Part shown: positions 23,454 through 34,285 of the stretch, in pieces
Numbering within the stretch: the stretch's first letter is position 1
How the letters are laid out: each line of letters starts with the position of its first letter
Source of the DNA: Diphasiastrum complanatum
Lineage: Eukaryota; Streptophyta; Lycopodiopsida; Lycopodiales; Lycopodiaceae
DNA: 64,000 nucleotides
Reading direction: 5' to 3'
NCBI GenBank assembly: GCA_029204225.1
Contig: CM055098.1
Location: 24,495,367-24,559,366 of the forward strand
Program-made: the position numbers and the translations under genes
The notes under the pieces: generated by a model
The model's database searches: none
What the model was told of the DNA's origin: nothing
What the model saw: the letters and a program-made list of their open reading frames with translations, nothing else

Positions 23454-23980
23454 ACACCCTAACTACAGAGAAGGGAACTGTGACGGTGAATAGTTCAAAA
23501 AATATCGAGCTGACACAATTGAAATTATAAAGACAAAGCTACTGGCACCCTTGCAGGAAGAAAATGAAGCCTTGTCAGCTACTCTATTCAAAGAAGCTGA
23601 GGAAGACGACTCTCTAAGTTCGGATACTGAACCTGAAACTACTGAGAAAGGGAAACTGATCCAGAAGGAAATAATAGAGTGTACTAATCCCTTGGATCCT
23701 GGATGAGTTCAAGAGCTGGAAGGACGCTTGAAACAGTTGATTCAGGCCAAACCAGCGATGAAGAATCAAGAAGTGCAGATTTTGGACTTATTATCAAAAT
23801 TCGATTCCGAGAATGACCATTTCATTGATCATTCAATTCACGAGAGTGAATACACAAAGGCAGAGGAGGTGGAGCCAACTAAGTAAAGGAAGAGAAGAAG
23901 AAACGAGGTAAGGCCGAGACCTGAACCCAATCTAGTGCTTATGACAGTTCTTTCATCTCAAAAGAAAATTTTTTACTTAT

Positions 23981-24494
23981 ATGTCGCAGCTCAGAAACAT
24001 TAAGCAATTGTGGATGATAGAGTATGCTTTTATGCCTAGGTTGAAAGGATATAATAATAAAGATTGGAATGAAATCTGGAGAACTGAAGACTTCATGCCA
24101 CTCTGGTCAACCCTAACTTTGGAAGAAAAAAGATGCCTTTCTTGGGCAAGTTTACAAAGTTTCTTTGTGGTAGAAAAGCCAGGGCTGACATAGATTTTAA
24201 TAGGAAGTTCTTCATTATTTGCTTTGGATTGCTTGTTCTCAAAATGAAAAGATATTGGATGTTGAAACCATCTTTAAGAAATCCAGAATTAACAAACAAA
24301 TCAACTACTATTATCTTGAATTGTGGGCTCTGTACATTAAGTGGGAAGATAAATATGTAAAATATTTTGCTGAGATGTCAGAATGTATAACTAAGAGGGA
24401 TAAACACCCAGCCTATCCTCTATGGACAACTTGCCGAATCCTTGACTTAGCAGAATTTGTGGGCAGAACTTTGCTAAGTACTCCTCTACTGTAA
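23981..24494 (+). pseudogene. Gypsy-3 second extra ORF, degenerate
   Basis: Overlapping frames at 23981-24193 (PRLKGYNNKDWNEIWRTEDF) and 24219-24494 (YYYLELWALYIKWEDKYVKY; PLWTTCRILDLAEFVGRTLL) read like one aromatic-rich protein broken by frameshifts near 24190. It lies between the coiled-coil ORF and the 3' LTR, in the position of envelope-like or other accessory ORFs. No signal peptide or clear transmembrane segment is visible. I do not recognise the family. Confidence 0.4.
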
Positions 24495-24849
24495 TCTAGG
24501 ATGGATTACTTGCCCATCACAAAGGAAATTACAACTTTCCAGAAAATGGGGAGGAAGTCAATCCGAGGATTACTTGGAAAAATTACAGCAGGGAACATTA
24601 TTCACACACAAATTGAAGATTCTAGGGCATCGGAAAGCAGGGATGTATGCTGAACTTACAGAACAAGATAGATGTTATACCCGATAATGGAGTTTTTTCT
24701 ATAATATTGAGTGTGAGTTCTTGTATTGGATGCACAAGCGGACCTGTAAACATTGGAAGAATTCTGTCTACTCAGAGGAGAAGTATATAGAGATGTTGGT
24801 TGGACAGACCTATTCAACAGAGTCGACATCAGACGGCCCTGATGGATCT

Positions 24850-24860
24850 GAGGGAGAGGA
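24850..24860 (+). promoter_or_regulatory. Polypurine tract of Gypsy-3
   Basis: GAGGGAGAGGA sits two bases before the right LTR's opening TGTGACG. This is the expected plus-strand primer site and confirms the element's orientation and its 3' LTR boundary. Confidence 0.85.
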
Positions 24861-24862
24861 CA

Positions 24863-25567
24863 TGTGACGACATGTTTTAGTCATATGACAGTTTTTTAAG
24901 TTTTGATTTCTCTAAAACTTTGATTATGTATAGTTGTTTTTTTGAAGTAATGAATAGTTTTAGTATTTTGGAAGTTTAAGTGTAAAATCGATCTGGGTCG
25001 GTTTTTTGACTGGATCGGATTTTACTAAGGATCAGATTTTCACTGGATCGGAATTTATAGACCCGATCCGATCCGATCCAGGGTCGGAAACTTATCCGAG
25101 TCCGAGAATAGTAGTTACAGCAGTTATGATAGTTAAGCGGTTATCCAAAGTCGCGAGACTATAAAGAGCCATTGTACCCGTGATTTTAATAAGAATGGTT
25201 TTGTGAGCAAATGCCTTGGTGCTTATTTGTATGAATAGTTTATGCCTTATAAGTGATTGAATGTGTTTGCTGCTCACTATTTTTCTAGGGTCTGCAAAGA
25301 TTATGCAAGCTCTATTTATTTCAAGTAAATGATGAATGTTTGGTAAAGATTGATTGACAAGCATATTTCTGAATTGATTCATAACAGTACAATTGTGCTT
25401 TCGGCCAGATTATGAGAAGTAAGATGAGAGGGGATGTTTGATTCCCCGAGTCATTTTGCAAGTTGCTTAGCTACTTAGTCAGAACTGGAAAAATCATAAT
25501 CTTGGAGCTTGTGGTTAATCTAGGCATGTGTGTAACGATTGTTAGTTGCTCAATTCAATTATGGTCA
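24863..25567 (+). repeat. Gypsy-3 right (3') LTR
   Basis: It starts TGTGACGACATG and ends ATTATGGTCA like the left LTR, but has a small extra segment near 25355-25385. The visible differences between the two LTRs suggest an old insertion. TATA-like CTATAAAGAGCC occurs at 25150. Confidence 0.9.
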
Positions 25568-28057
25568 TGCATGGCAATGTATGGGAGAGAACTACTATCA
25601 ATAATCTGTCAATATTAGTGATCATTGTTTAATATTGAAAAGGCTGTACTGGCTGCCTGAACTAAATATCCTTTGATAACCAGTTATTTATCTTTTACAC
25701 AGAGTGACAGTTTCCATGAGTATAATGTCATTAATTCTCTTTTTATGGGGAACGACATCTTATATACTACATTAAATACCTTAAAACACAATTTGGTGTG
25801 TCACGACACTTCAAAATAACATTTTTGCTAATCATGGTACTCTAAAAAAAGTCCACAATCTACTACATTTAGATCCTATAGATTTGTGTCTCATCGATTA
25901 GTGCATTAAGAATCTCTTCATTTTGCATGAGGCATTTCAAACACCTCCCTCTATTGAAGTCTTATGCACTAGTTATTTACAAATAGAAAATTCTTGGTGC
26001 TCTTACATTATTCCAACAATTTGTAGTTTTGCATGCAACCATAAGTTTCTAGAAAATTCGCAACTTCAAGAGCCTGAGTTGGAGTTTTTATAATAATTTG
26101 CATACAATTTGTCACACTTATTGAAATAGGTGGAGCAATTAGATATCAAATAATCATAGTTTTACTCTAGTAGGATGCATGTAAAACCTACGATACTTTT
26201 ATTTATAACAATCCCTCGGCACTTACTCACACCTAAACTTCTTGTAACAGGCAAAGTGCCACACAAAACTAAACAACCACTTTAATAACAAAGTGCCACA
26301 CAAAACTAAACAACCACTTTAATAACAATGTTCGACAAACTTGACCAAGAAACAGGCCCTTTTATACTCCAAAACAAAACCTAAACAATTACTATAAATG
26401 AGACATGTTTGTACATCTTCCATTCACATATACTATTTATACAAGTGCCAACGTACATTTTTCACAATTTCACATGCCCTACTCATGTCAACATACAATC
26501 TCGTCATGTATTTTCTATTGTTCTATTTAATTTTATCTCCATCTTCACCTCCCAAACTCCTAGATGAAAATGATTGTGCGATGATCTCTTTCCTCTATCC
26601 ATCCTACACATAATGCACAACTACTTTTTGCCACGAAGTCTTTCTTGTTCCCTTTCATTCTTGATATTTCCTTTCCGTCATTAACATCATTTTCATCTAC
26701 CATATTAGATACCAATAAAGTTAGCTGCAACTTGATAGTGAAGGTTAATTGTTTATGCATCAAAATTCATCTGCGAGTATAGGATCCATAACACGACCAA
26801 ATGGAATTTTGAATATACATGAAAATGATAAATTTTCAAAATGAAAAGACGCATTAGAGCAGAAGCTATACTGATAGAATGTCAATAGATCACTACAAGA
26901 GATTTGCACAATGGTATGGAAAAAGTACAAGTCTAGGCTCACACCCTCGCTCAGTAAACCATCTAAGACCTCCATGTGCCATTTGATAACTCAAAAGGGA
27001 GGATACTTAATTAAGAGAACAACAATATGTACATGAAGTTCCTGGTGAAGTTGATAGAATTATCCACACCCTCCAGGTCTCCTAAGTTTTATTTTTCCTA
27101 TTTTATATTTAATGTCACAAGTGTAAACATATAGCAAATAACACTTCTGAAAGATATTGAAACTACTCAAATTGAATGATTTGCAGCTTTTTGAGATACA
27201 TTGGACTTCTGAATGCACAGGTGATTGCAGTAAAATTGACTGTCAGAACTTTACATGTTGGATCTAGAATATAACATAACATCTGGAAAATAGGCCTGAA
27301 GTATGAAAGGTGTATCATGCTTTAAGAAGCCTGGCCTCCACGATTTGTGACAACTGCTTGGAATGGCATGGTGCTTAGAATGTCAACCAACTAAAATCAG
27401 ATTAAAAAATGGCATGGTGCCGGTACATATTTTGAAGAGAACCTTGACAGTTTTGCTCATAGCACTTCACTTTGTAAAAAGTAAAGAATGTGAACCATTG
27501 GCCATGTGAATGGCGAGCCTGCATAAAATCAAGCCATAATGAAATGCAATTTCCACATTCCCAAAAACCCTATTCTCTTATTTACATGAAAACTTAATAT
27601 TTCCCTAAATAACATTGCTTGATGAAATCCATACTGAGGCCACAATCGGAAACTCAACTTCTACAATTGGGAACTACATATACCAATAAAATACCACTAT
27701 ATATATTATTCTCTTCCTCATTACTTTAGCTCATCTGGTAAGTTCAAAATCCCAATCAAAGCCACCCTTTAGCTCTTGTTGTGAAAAGATTTTGCTTAAT
27801 AGGAAAATATTCAAATCCTTGAGATATATTTCAGACAATCAAATAATCTGCTCTTTGACAACAAGTGAAGATTTTCCTGATTAGCATTCAGAGCAAACTA
27901 GTGTGGTGTTAGACCATTGTGGGTAAGCTTGAGTAATCCTACATGCATCCAATTATAAAACAGAGACACGAGTCTATCATTTCGTTGGACAAGGAAAAGA
28001 AAGCGAAATGCACCTTCAACAGAAGCGGCTGAAGGTTTTGAGGAAAGTCTTAAGTCT
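25568..28057. other. About 2.5 kb with no recognisable gene
   Basis: Only short, unsupported ORFs occur. A 38-bp perfect tandem duplication (AAGTGCCACACAAAAC and onward) lies at about 26258-26331. The rest is AT-rich single-copy-like sequence and could include untranslated or intronic DNA of an unseen gene. Confidence 0.4.
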
Positions 28058-28309
28058 TCAGCAACACAGTAAAGTCCACCAACAATGACTTTCCTTGATC
28101 TTAACGATTGTCAGAAGCCTAACTGTTTAATGGTTCCCTTCATTTGATGCTGGCAACAGGAGCGGAAAGCCAAGTTTGGGACCAAATAGTCCCACGTCTA
28201 CCATAACGCTCAGCTTTCTTTGCTCTTCAAAGCAAACTAGGCCTTGTCTGAATCTTCTGACAATCATTAAGATCAAGTCATTGTTGATGGACTTTACTGT
28301 GTTGTGTAT
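28058..28309. repeat. Inverted repeat, arms about 55-60 bp
   Basis: The left arm ACACAGTAAAGTCCACCAAC through GATTGTCAGAAG (about 28064-28115) is matched in inverted orientation by CTTCTGACAATC through GGACTTTACTGTGT (about 28252-28304), with a few mismatches and one small insertion. Weaker pairing continues inward (AAAGCCAAGTTTG with CAAACTAGGCCTT). The transcript would fold into a long hairpin. It lies just outside the left end of hAT-1. Confidence 0.7.
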
Positions 28310-28325
28310 ATATATATATATATAT

Positions 28326-28420
28326 CATAGATCCAGCGGTACCAGGATCCGCGGATCCCGGTACCGCAGATCCAGTGTGGTACCGCGGATCCATACTGAT
28401 CCGCGGTACCACAATATATA
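28326..28420 (+). repeat. hAT-1 left terminus and subterminal GGTACC/GGATCC array
   Basis: After CATAG, about 85 bp contain four GGTACC and several GGATCC or GATCCGCGG palindromes. Such arrays are where hAT transposases and element-encoded DNA-binding domains normally dock. Confidence 0.75.
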
Positions 28421-28739
28421 TTATTTTATAATATTTAATATACAAATATTTTCTTTTTTAACCTAACCCCCCCCCTCGCTTCATCTCTCTCCCTGCCCAT
28501 CGCCCTACTGTCCGCGGCCTCCCTGCTGTCTGCGCCCTCTCTGTTGTATACCCATCGCCCTACTGTCCGCACCCTCCCGACTGTCTTCGCATTGCACTGA
28601 TCGCGTCCTCCCCTGCTATTGCTATTTCGGCCTTTATTGTGGTTTTTTCAAGCCTTCCGACTCCTATCGCACCCACAGAGATCTCTGCCTTCTTTCCGCA
28701 GTCCTTTCTGACCTCCCTACCCAGCAGTTTTCGTATCCC

Positions 28740-30873
28740 ATGCCAGATGTCCACCCTCCACCAGTGTACCCCACTTACGCTGCTGCACCCATCCCGGCCA
28801 GTGCATCCCACTCTCCCCATTCCACGTCTACAGCTGATGCATCCACTAGTGCCCAGCCTGTCGCGTCATCATCCATTCCCGTCACGTTTGGTGCACCGTG
28901 CTGGAGGTCCGCTACCCGTCGCCCAGCTGGGAGAGTTCTTAGGCAGCAGAGCATTCGCGGCGCGCATCAGCCGCACATGGATAGAGAGGCCACACAGGCC
29001 GTGGCCAGCCTGATTTATGAGCTGAACCTTCCATTTGCCATCACCGACTCCGAGCCCTTCAGAAGGGCCTTCCTCCTAGCACAGTCTGTCAGCCCTAGCT
29101 GGAGAGTCCCTAGTTCAGAGGTTGTCCGCACACATGCTGAGGGATAGGGTCGAGTCACTGTCTAGAGAGATGGAGCCTCTACGTTGCCACTGGGCCACTT
29201 ACGATTGCAGCATCATGTCCGATGGCTGGACTAATGTCAGGAGGAGGCCGATCCTCAACATACTGGTCTCCAGTTGCATGGGCACACAGTTTTTGAGGGC
29301 AATGGATTGCAGCAGAGGGGGGAGAGTCATATCTGCGGAGTTCATGTTTGATGTCATCAGGTCTTCCATCCTGTCCATAGGCGCACAGCATGTCGTCACG
29401 GTGGTGACGGACAATGCCACGAACTGCATTCAGATGGGTGTACTGCTAGAGGCCGAGTTCCCTCACATTGTTCATACCCCCTATGCAGCGCACGGCATAG
29501 ACCTTCTGATGGGGGACATAGGTGCATTTCCCTGGGTTAGAGCCATCGTCCGTGAGGCCCTCTTCCTGGTGACAAAAGTCACCAGGAAGAGGCGTGTTCT
29601 TGCCATGTTCCGGGTGTTCAGCCATCTAGACCTCCGTAAGCCAGCCCCCACACGCTTTGCATTCAACTTGGTGGTCATCGACCGTCTAATCAGGTGTAGG
29701 GCGCAGCTTCTACAGATGGTTGCCAGTGATCTTTGGTGTGCCAGTACATTTCTGCGCACTGAGGATGGGGAGCACTTTTCTTCCACGGTGAGGGGAGACC
29801 AGTTCTGGAGGGATGCACAGACATTGTCAGGACTGCTTCAACCACTTTACATTGTGCTCCGCATGGCTGACAGCGAGGGGTCGACACTTGGACTGGTATA
29901 TGAGCTCATGGACCGGATTGGACAGTTCCTGCAGCTGCCCATCTTGCAGCCAGAGAGGTAAGCGTATAGTAATGTAATTGGCCTTTATCGTTTTAATAAT
30001 TGCTAGTTTGTTTTTCTGTCAATGTTAAGTTTTTTCGTAATGCCCTACACCACATGCCTCTCACCTGCAGGATGACAAAGCTGAAGTTCATCTGGGAGAC
30101 GCGGTGGAACTACTTCCACAGGAGTATCCACAGCGTTGCACACATGCTGCATCCCCTCTTCCTCTCTCCGACACAGATCGCAGACAGGGAGCTCGAGGCC
30201 GATTGGCTTCAGTACATTCACAGGGTCGGTCCACACATAGGTTTGGATCCTATCAGGCTCATGGAGGAGCTCGCTGCATTTCGTTTCGGCATGGGCACAT
30301 TCGGCCACCCGGCTGCTCAGGATCCAGAGAGGAGGCAGCTACCCATTACCTGGTGGACCATGTTCGGTAGCACATACCCATCTATACAGCGTCTTGCACT
30401 GCGTGTCCTTTCTCAAGTATGCATCTCATTTTATCCTCCATTGTTGTGTTTCGTTGAAGACAATGTGCTGAAGTATTTCAATGCACGTACCACAGGACTG
30501 TGCTACCTCCGTGTGTGAGTGTAAGTGGAGCACATGGGCACTCATTCACACGAGGAGAAGAAACCGGTTGTCAGTGAGTCAGTTGGAGCGGTTGGTGTTC
30601 TGTAGCACCAACGCACATCTCGCTAGGAGACTTCCGACCATTACGAGCGCATTGCAGGTGATAAGCTAACCTTTCATAGCATGTTGGTTGACTCCTGGTA
30701 TGTTGGTTTCATTTCTTGATAGAGTTGTTTCCCTGACATGCCAATTTTAAACCTTACAGACGAAGATATCTGATTTGGAGCGCCAGGTTGACTTGCCTAC
30801 GGACAGCACCCATCCCATGCCTGCAGATGACCTGGGCACACAGTTGATGGCAGAGAGAGGGGGAGCTTGCCAA

Positions 30874-30940
<67 letters not shown>

Positions 30941-32448
30941 GCTTGAGCACAGAGAGCCTCCATTGTACGAGGCAGATGATCCAGTGTCAGAGGATGATCA
31001 GGATGAGGATGAGCCCATTCGGGTTGTGTTCGCCAGATCAGAGCGGGATGAGACATATGATACAGGTGTTGGGCACACGCCTAGAGCAAGGGTCACAGGT
31101 GCATCACGTGGTAGAGGTGGGACACATGCCACATATTATACCGGGAGACGGACAGGGCACACAGGGGGGGCCAGTGGCATACCTTCTTATGTTGACATGA
31201 TGGAGGAGGCTCTTGATAAGGGGCAGAGTGATTTGGGTTTACCTTCCGCAGCAGCTTGGATGTGTGCATCATAGAGCCATAGGCATTTCTATGACAGCAC
31301 ACCAGAGAAGTCACCAGATGACTTTAATTTTACCGATTGGGAGACCATGCAGGGTCCACATGGTGCACAAGATGAGGCACGGGATGTTCCAGAGGATGGT
31401 GCTCATGATGAGTCCCAGAGCCCAGAGCATTTGTATTCGGATGCCCAGCTGGACGACTTGATTGCAGACTTGGATTCAGAGGCCCAACAAATGCCCGAGC
31501 GTCAGGGCACGCCCATCCTCTCTAGCCAGCATGCCCTACACAAAGTCTCATCCAGAGCAGCTACACGAGGTGTCTGCAGTTCCTCCAGTTCCTCAGAGGG
31601 TGTATGTGCGCCGCACAGCACCTCCAGTGCCACCGATACCGTTGAGGCCTGCAGCCCCTTCATCGCCATCCACTTTTGCAGCAGCAGGTCTCCATGGCAG
31701 GCCACCATCTGTGCCCAGATCTTCTCTTGCAGCACCCACATGTACAGACGCTCCTCCAGTGGCAGCATCCACAGCACATCCTCCTCCATTGGCAGCACCC
31801 ACGGCACCGGCTCCTCCTTTGGCAGCACCCACAGCACATCCTCCTCCTTTGGCAGCACCCAGGATGTACCAGTACCGTCCACCACAGCGCCCCTTTCAGT
31901 ACTTATCGTCGTTGTACTTGCCTCCTACAGGGACGGCCCCTTCACATCTAGTTCCTCCACCAGCAGCAGGCCCACGGGCACACACTCCTCGGACCTATCC
32001 TCCACTATCAGCTGCACATGGACACCCATCTTTAGCTACTCTATCCCAGCCGGCCGCAGCTTGGGCCCAGCCTAGTCAGCCAGGTGATCTGCATGGGGGT
32101 GATGAGGCATTGACGGCTCCCCTCGTCCGCAAGAGGCCAGGAAGGCCCAAGGGTGCACCGAACAAGAAAGGCAAGGCAAAGAAACTGCCAGGGAAGAGAG
32201 GACGACCTCGCAGGGCTCCAGTTGCTGGTAGAGGTGCAGTATTACAGCCAGCTGCAGCAGGTGTTGTTGGTTTAGCCTGCTTGGGGGCTAATGCGGAGGC
32301 AGATTGGGAGGATGAGGATGACGAGTCTTCTCCCTCGGATACACAGCCCATGCCAATACCAGACAGACATAGATATCAGTTGCGAGAGTCAGCTTGGGGC
32401 CCTGAGTTGTCTCCGAAGCATTCATTTGAGTTTGAGGCAGAGCATTGA
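28740..32448 (+). pseudogene. hAT-1 transposase (DUF659, hAT dimerisation, AT-hook tail)
   Basis: A Pro/Ser-rich start at 28740 leads to EATQAVASLIYELNLPFAIT. After a one-base frame change near 29125 comes the DUF659/RNase H-like core (CSIMSDGWTNVRRRPILNIL; VVTDNATNCIQMG). An intron 29959-30070 (AGAG/GTAAGC to CTGCAG) joins WETRWNYFHRSIHSVAHML. A second intron, 30418-30495 (CTCAA/GTATGC to CCACAG), joins the dimerisation motif (KWSTWALIHTRRRNRLSVSQ). A third, about 30658-30759, leads to a tail with an in-frame GA tract, a TAG at 31272, a frame change near 31520, Pro/Ala repeats, two AT-hooks (KRPGRPKG at 32131; KRGRPRR at 32194) and an acidic end. No BED finger was found. It would cut and paste the element; in its present form it is broken. 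Confidence 0.8.
30877..30935 (+). repeat. (GA)n tract inside the hAT-1 transposase tail
   Basis: About 29 GA units sit in the exon and read as Arg-Glu repeats. The frame open before the tract (DLERQVDLPTDS) differs by one base from the frame open after it (YEADDPVSEDDQDEDE), so a length change in this tract is the likeliest cause of the frame loss. Confidence 0.8.
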
Positions 32449-32947
32449 TTGTAGCTCCGTCATTTTATTTTTAGCAGTTTGATATCATGTTCCATGTTTG
32501 GCGGCCAGATGGTCGAATATTGTATTCAGACCATTTTTCATATTATATTTAGTGTTGGACGTATTCTATTCACTGCACAATGTGTATTTGTCAATTTGTA
32601 ATTGTGATGTTCTACTTGCAGTTTTACTTCAAATGGTGTGTGCGTGTTTTCAATTAGTTTTCACTACAGAGTTTGAGAGCATATGCAGAACACAGAAATA
32701 CAACCCCCCTGATAGCATTTCATAATCACATACATCAGATTGCAATACACAAGGCACGCATTGCACAAAAAACACACCGTACATTAATTCATCAGATGTA
32801 TCAAAATTACAATACGTATTCCCGTCGCATACGGCTGGGGCTGTTCTTTACACCATGCTAGACACTAAATACTGCCTCATCTACTGATGAACATTACATA
32901 ACAACAGTCAGCCACATACGGCTAGACCCCATCTATGCTAAACATTC

Positions 32948-33292
32948 TTATGGATCCTCCACTGACTCCTCGCCCTCATCAGGTGCATTGTTTAGACGCT
33001 CTCGCTCTGCCTCCCGGTTAGCCCGTGTTGCCTCCTGGTCAGCCCGACGGCGGGCAGCCCTTTCCCTGACCATGATGAGCTGCCGTCGTGTGAAGTTCAT
33101 TCCGATCTGCTCATCCAAATCCAGCTCGACAGCGGGGGCGGGGGCCACAGCGGGGGCGGGGATCTGCAGCTCTAGGTGTCTTTGCCGAGTCTCTCGCAGC
33201 ATCTCTACAATGTCTGCCTCTTGCTTCCGATGCCTTTCGTTGTGCCTTCGGACATCTTCCTCGAGCTTCCTCCTGGCTTCGCCCTCCGCCAT
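32948..33292 (-). CDS. Small convergent ORF at the far end of hAT-1, charged helical protein
   Basis: This complete 114-residue ORF runs from ATG at 33292 to a stop at 32948. It is rich in Arg and Glu: an N-terminal helical stretch (ARRKLEEDVRRHNERHRK), a Pro/Ala break (PAPAVAPAPAVELDLDE), a second helical stretch with TRRQLIMVRERAARRR and an acidic tail. Upstream on its own strand are a TATA-like TTAAATAGG near 33515 and, further up, the 84-bp repeat array whose units carry a CCAATCG box in this orientation. It may be an accessory gene of the element or a captured fragment. I recognise no family, and chance is possible in GC-rich DNA. Confidence 0.4.
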   Translation of the reverse strand: MAEGEARRKLEEDVRRHNERHRKQEADIVEMLRETRQRHLELQIPAPAVAPAPAVELDLDEQIGMNFTRRQLIMVRERAARRRADQEATRANREAERERLNNAPDEGEESVEDP

Positions 33293-33569
33293 CTCACGAC
33301 ACCCTGTTGCTCGAAATGACCCTCACAGCCTCTCTTAGCCTCTCAATGGCTCTCACTAACTCTCTCACAGCCCCGCTCTCACAGCCTCTCACTCGGTCTG
33401 TCACATAGCCTCTCACAATGCCTCTCTCTCACAACCTCCCACTGGCTCTCCCTCACAGCTTCTCACAATGCCTCTCACCCCCTCTCACTGGCTCTCTCAC
33501 TGTCTCGTGAGTGCCTATTTAACCCCACAGCCTGTTTCCCAATTTGCTTTTGTTGATGATCCCATGTGC

Positions 33570-34060
33570 TACTGTACCTGCCCCTTGTGCTGATCCCCCA
33601 CATGTTGCACTGCGATTGGGTCCATGGTCTGCTCCTCCACTGTGCCCATGTGACGATGTACCTGTCCGGATGTATTGCTCCCCCACATGCTGCACTCCGA
33701 TTGGGTCCATGGTCTGCTCCTCCACAGTGCCCATGTGCTACTGTACTTGCCCCTTGTGCTGATTCCCCACATGCTGCACTGCGATTGGGTCCATGGTCTG
33801 CTCCTCCACAGTGCCCATGTGACGGTGTACCTGTCCGGATGTATTGCTCCCCCACATGCTGCACTGCGATTGGGTCCATGGTCTGCTCCTCCACAGTGCC
33901 CATGTGACGGTGTACCTGTCCGGACGTATTGCTCCCCCACATGCTGCACTCCGATTGGGTCCATGGTCTGCTCCTCCACAGTGCCCATGTGCTACTGTAC
34001 CTGCCCCATGTATTGCTCCCCCACATGACGCACTCCGATTGGGTCCGCTCTCCCACAGTG
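33570..34060. repeat. Minisatellite, 84-85 bp unit, about 5-6 copies
   Basis: The phrase TCCATGGTCTGCTCCTCCAC occurs at 33621, 33706, 33790, 33875 and 33960, with a truncated last unit near 34041. Two unit subtypes alternate, one with ACGGTGTACCTGTCCGGA and one with CTACTGTACCTGCCCC. Each unit has GATTGGGTCC, an inverted CCAAT box. Long ORFs in several frames on both strands here are artefacts. Confidence 0.9.
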
Positions 34061-34159
34061 CCCCCAGTACAGTCCCCCTGTACAGTAACATCTTAGTTTT
34101 TACCTAGTTTTAGCCTGTTAAAAGGGTTTTTTTTTTTTTTAAATAATAAAAAATATTAT

Positions 34160-34265
34160 TTTTGTGGTGCCGCCCTGGTACCGCTGGTCTGAGGGCGGCA
34201 CCATAACCGCGGTACCACCATTATGGTACCGCGGTACCATAATGGCGGTACCACGTGCCACTATG
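34160..34265 (-). repeat. hAT-1 right terminus and subterminal GGTACC array
   Basis: Five GGTACC palindromes lie within the last 90 bp before the closing CTATG at 34261-34265, mirroring the left end. The flanking ATATATAT gives the presumed 8-bp duplication. Confidence 0.75.
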
Positions 34266-34285
34266 ATATATATATATATATAGAT

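Larger units (their letters stand above)
17582..25567 (+). mobile_element. Gypsy-3: Ty3/gypsy element with two LTRs and extra 3' ORFs
   Basis: Two direct repeats of about 680-705 bp bound the element, both opening TGTGACGACATGTTTTAGTC and closing TTATGGTCA. A purine tract precedes the right LTR. Inside are RT (partly deleted), RNase H and integrase on the plus strand, then about 3.4 kb holding extra ORFs. Gag and protease are missing: left LTR and RT are now separated only by a truncated copy of the Copia-1 LTR. The 5-bp flanks (CTTCA and TGCAT) do not match, so a simple intact insertion is not supported. Confidence 0.85.
28326..34265 (+). mobile_element. hAT-1: near-complete hAT transposon
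   Basis: The left end opens CATAGATCCAGCGGTACC (28326) and the right end closes GGTACCACGTGCCACTATG (34265): short inverted termini CATAG followed by GGTACC-rich subterminal arrays. The 8 bp on both sides read ATATATAT, as expected for a hAT target duplication, although the site is a TA microsatellite, so the exact duplication is ambiguous. The element holds a DUF659-type hAT transposase on the plus strand, a Pro-rich AT-hook tail, a small convergent ORF and an 84-bp minisatellite. Confidence 0.85.

Noticed and set aside
17577-25572. Target duplication for Gypsy-3
   Set aside because: The 5-bp flanks CTTCA and TGCAT do not match, so no duplication is claimed.
27721-27775. tRNA-like A box (TAGCTCATCTGG) and GTTCAAAATCC
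   Set aside because: The two boxes are only a few bases apart and no cloverleaf can be drawn; chance match.
29179-29887. Minus-strand ORFs across the hAT-1 transposase
   Set aside because: They are antisense shadows of the conserved DUF659 exon.
33570-34060. CRISPR-like array
   Set aside because: Units abut with no unique spacers, and the context is a plant transposon; this is a minisatellite.
33475-34107. Several 70-190-residue ORFs on both strands
   Set aside because: They arise because the 84-85-bp repeat unit is free of stops in several frames; the peptide repeats simply mirror the DNA repeat.
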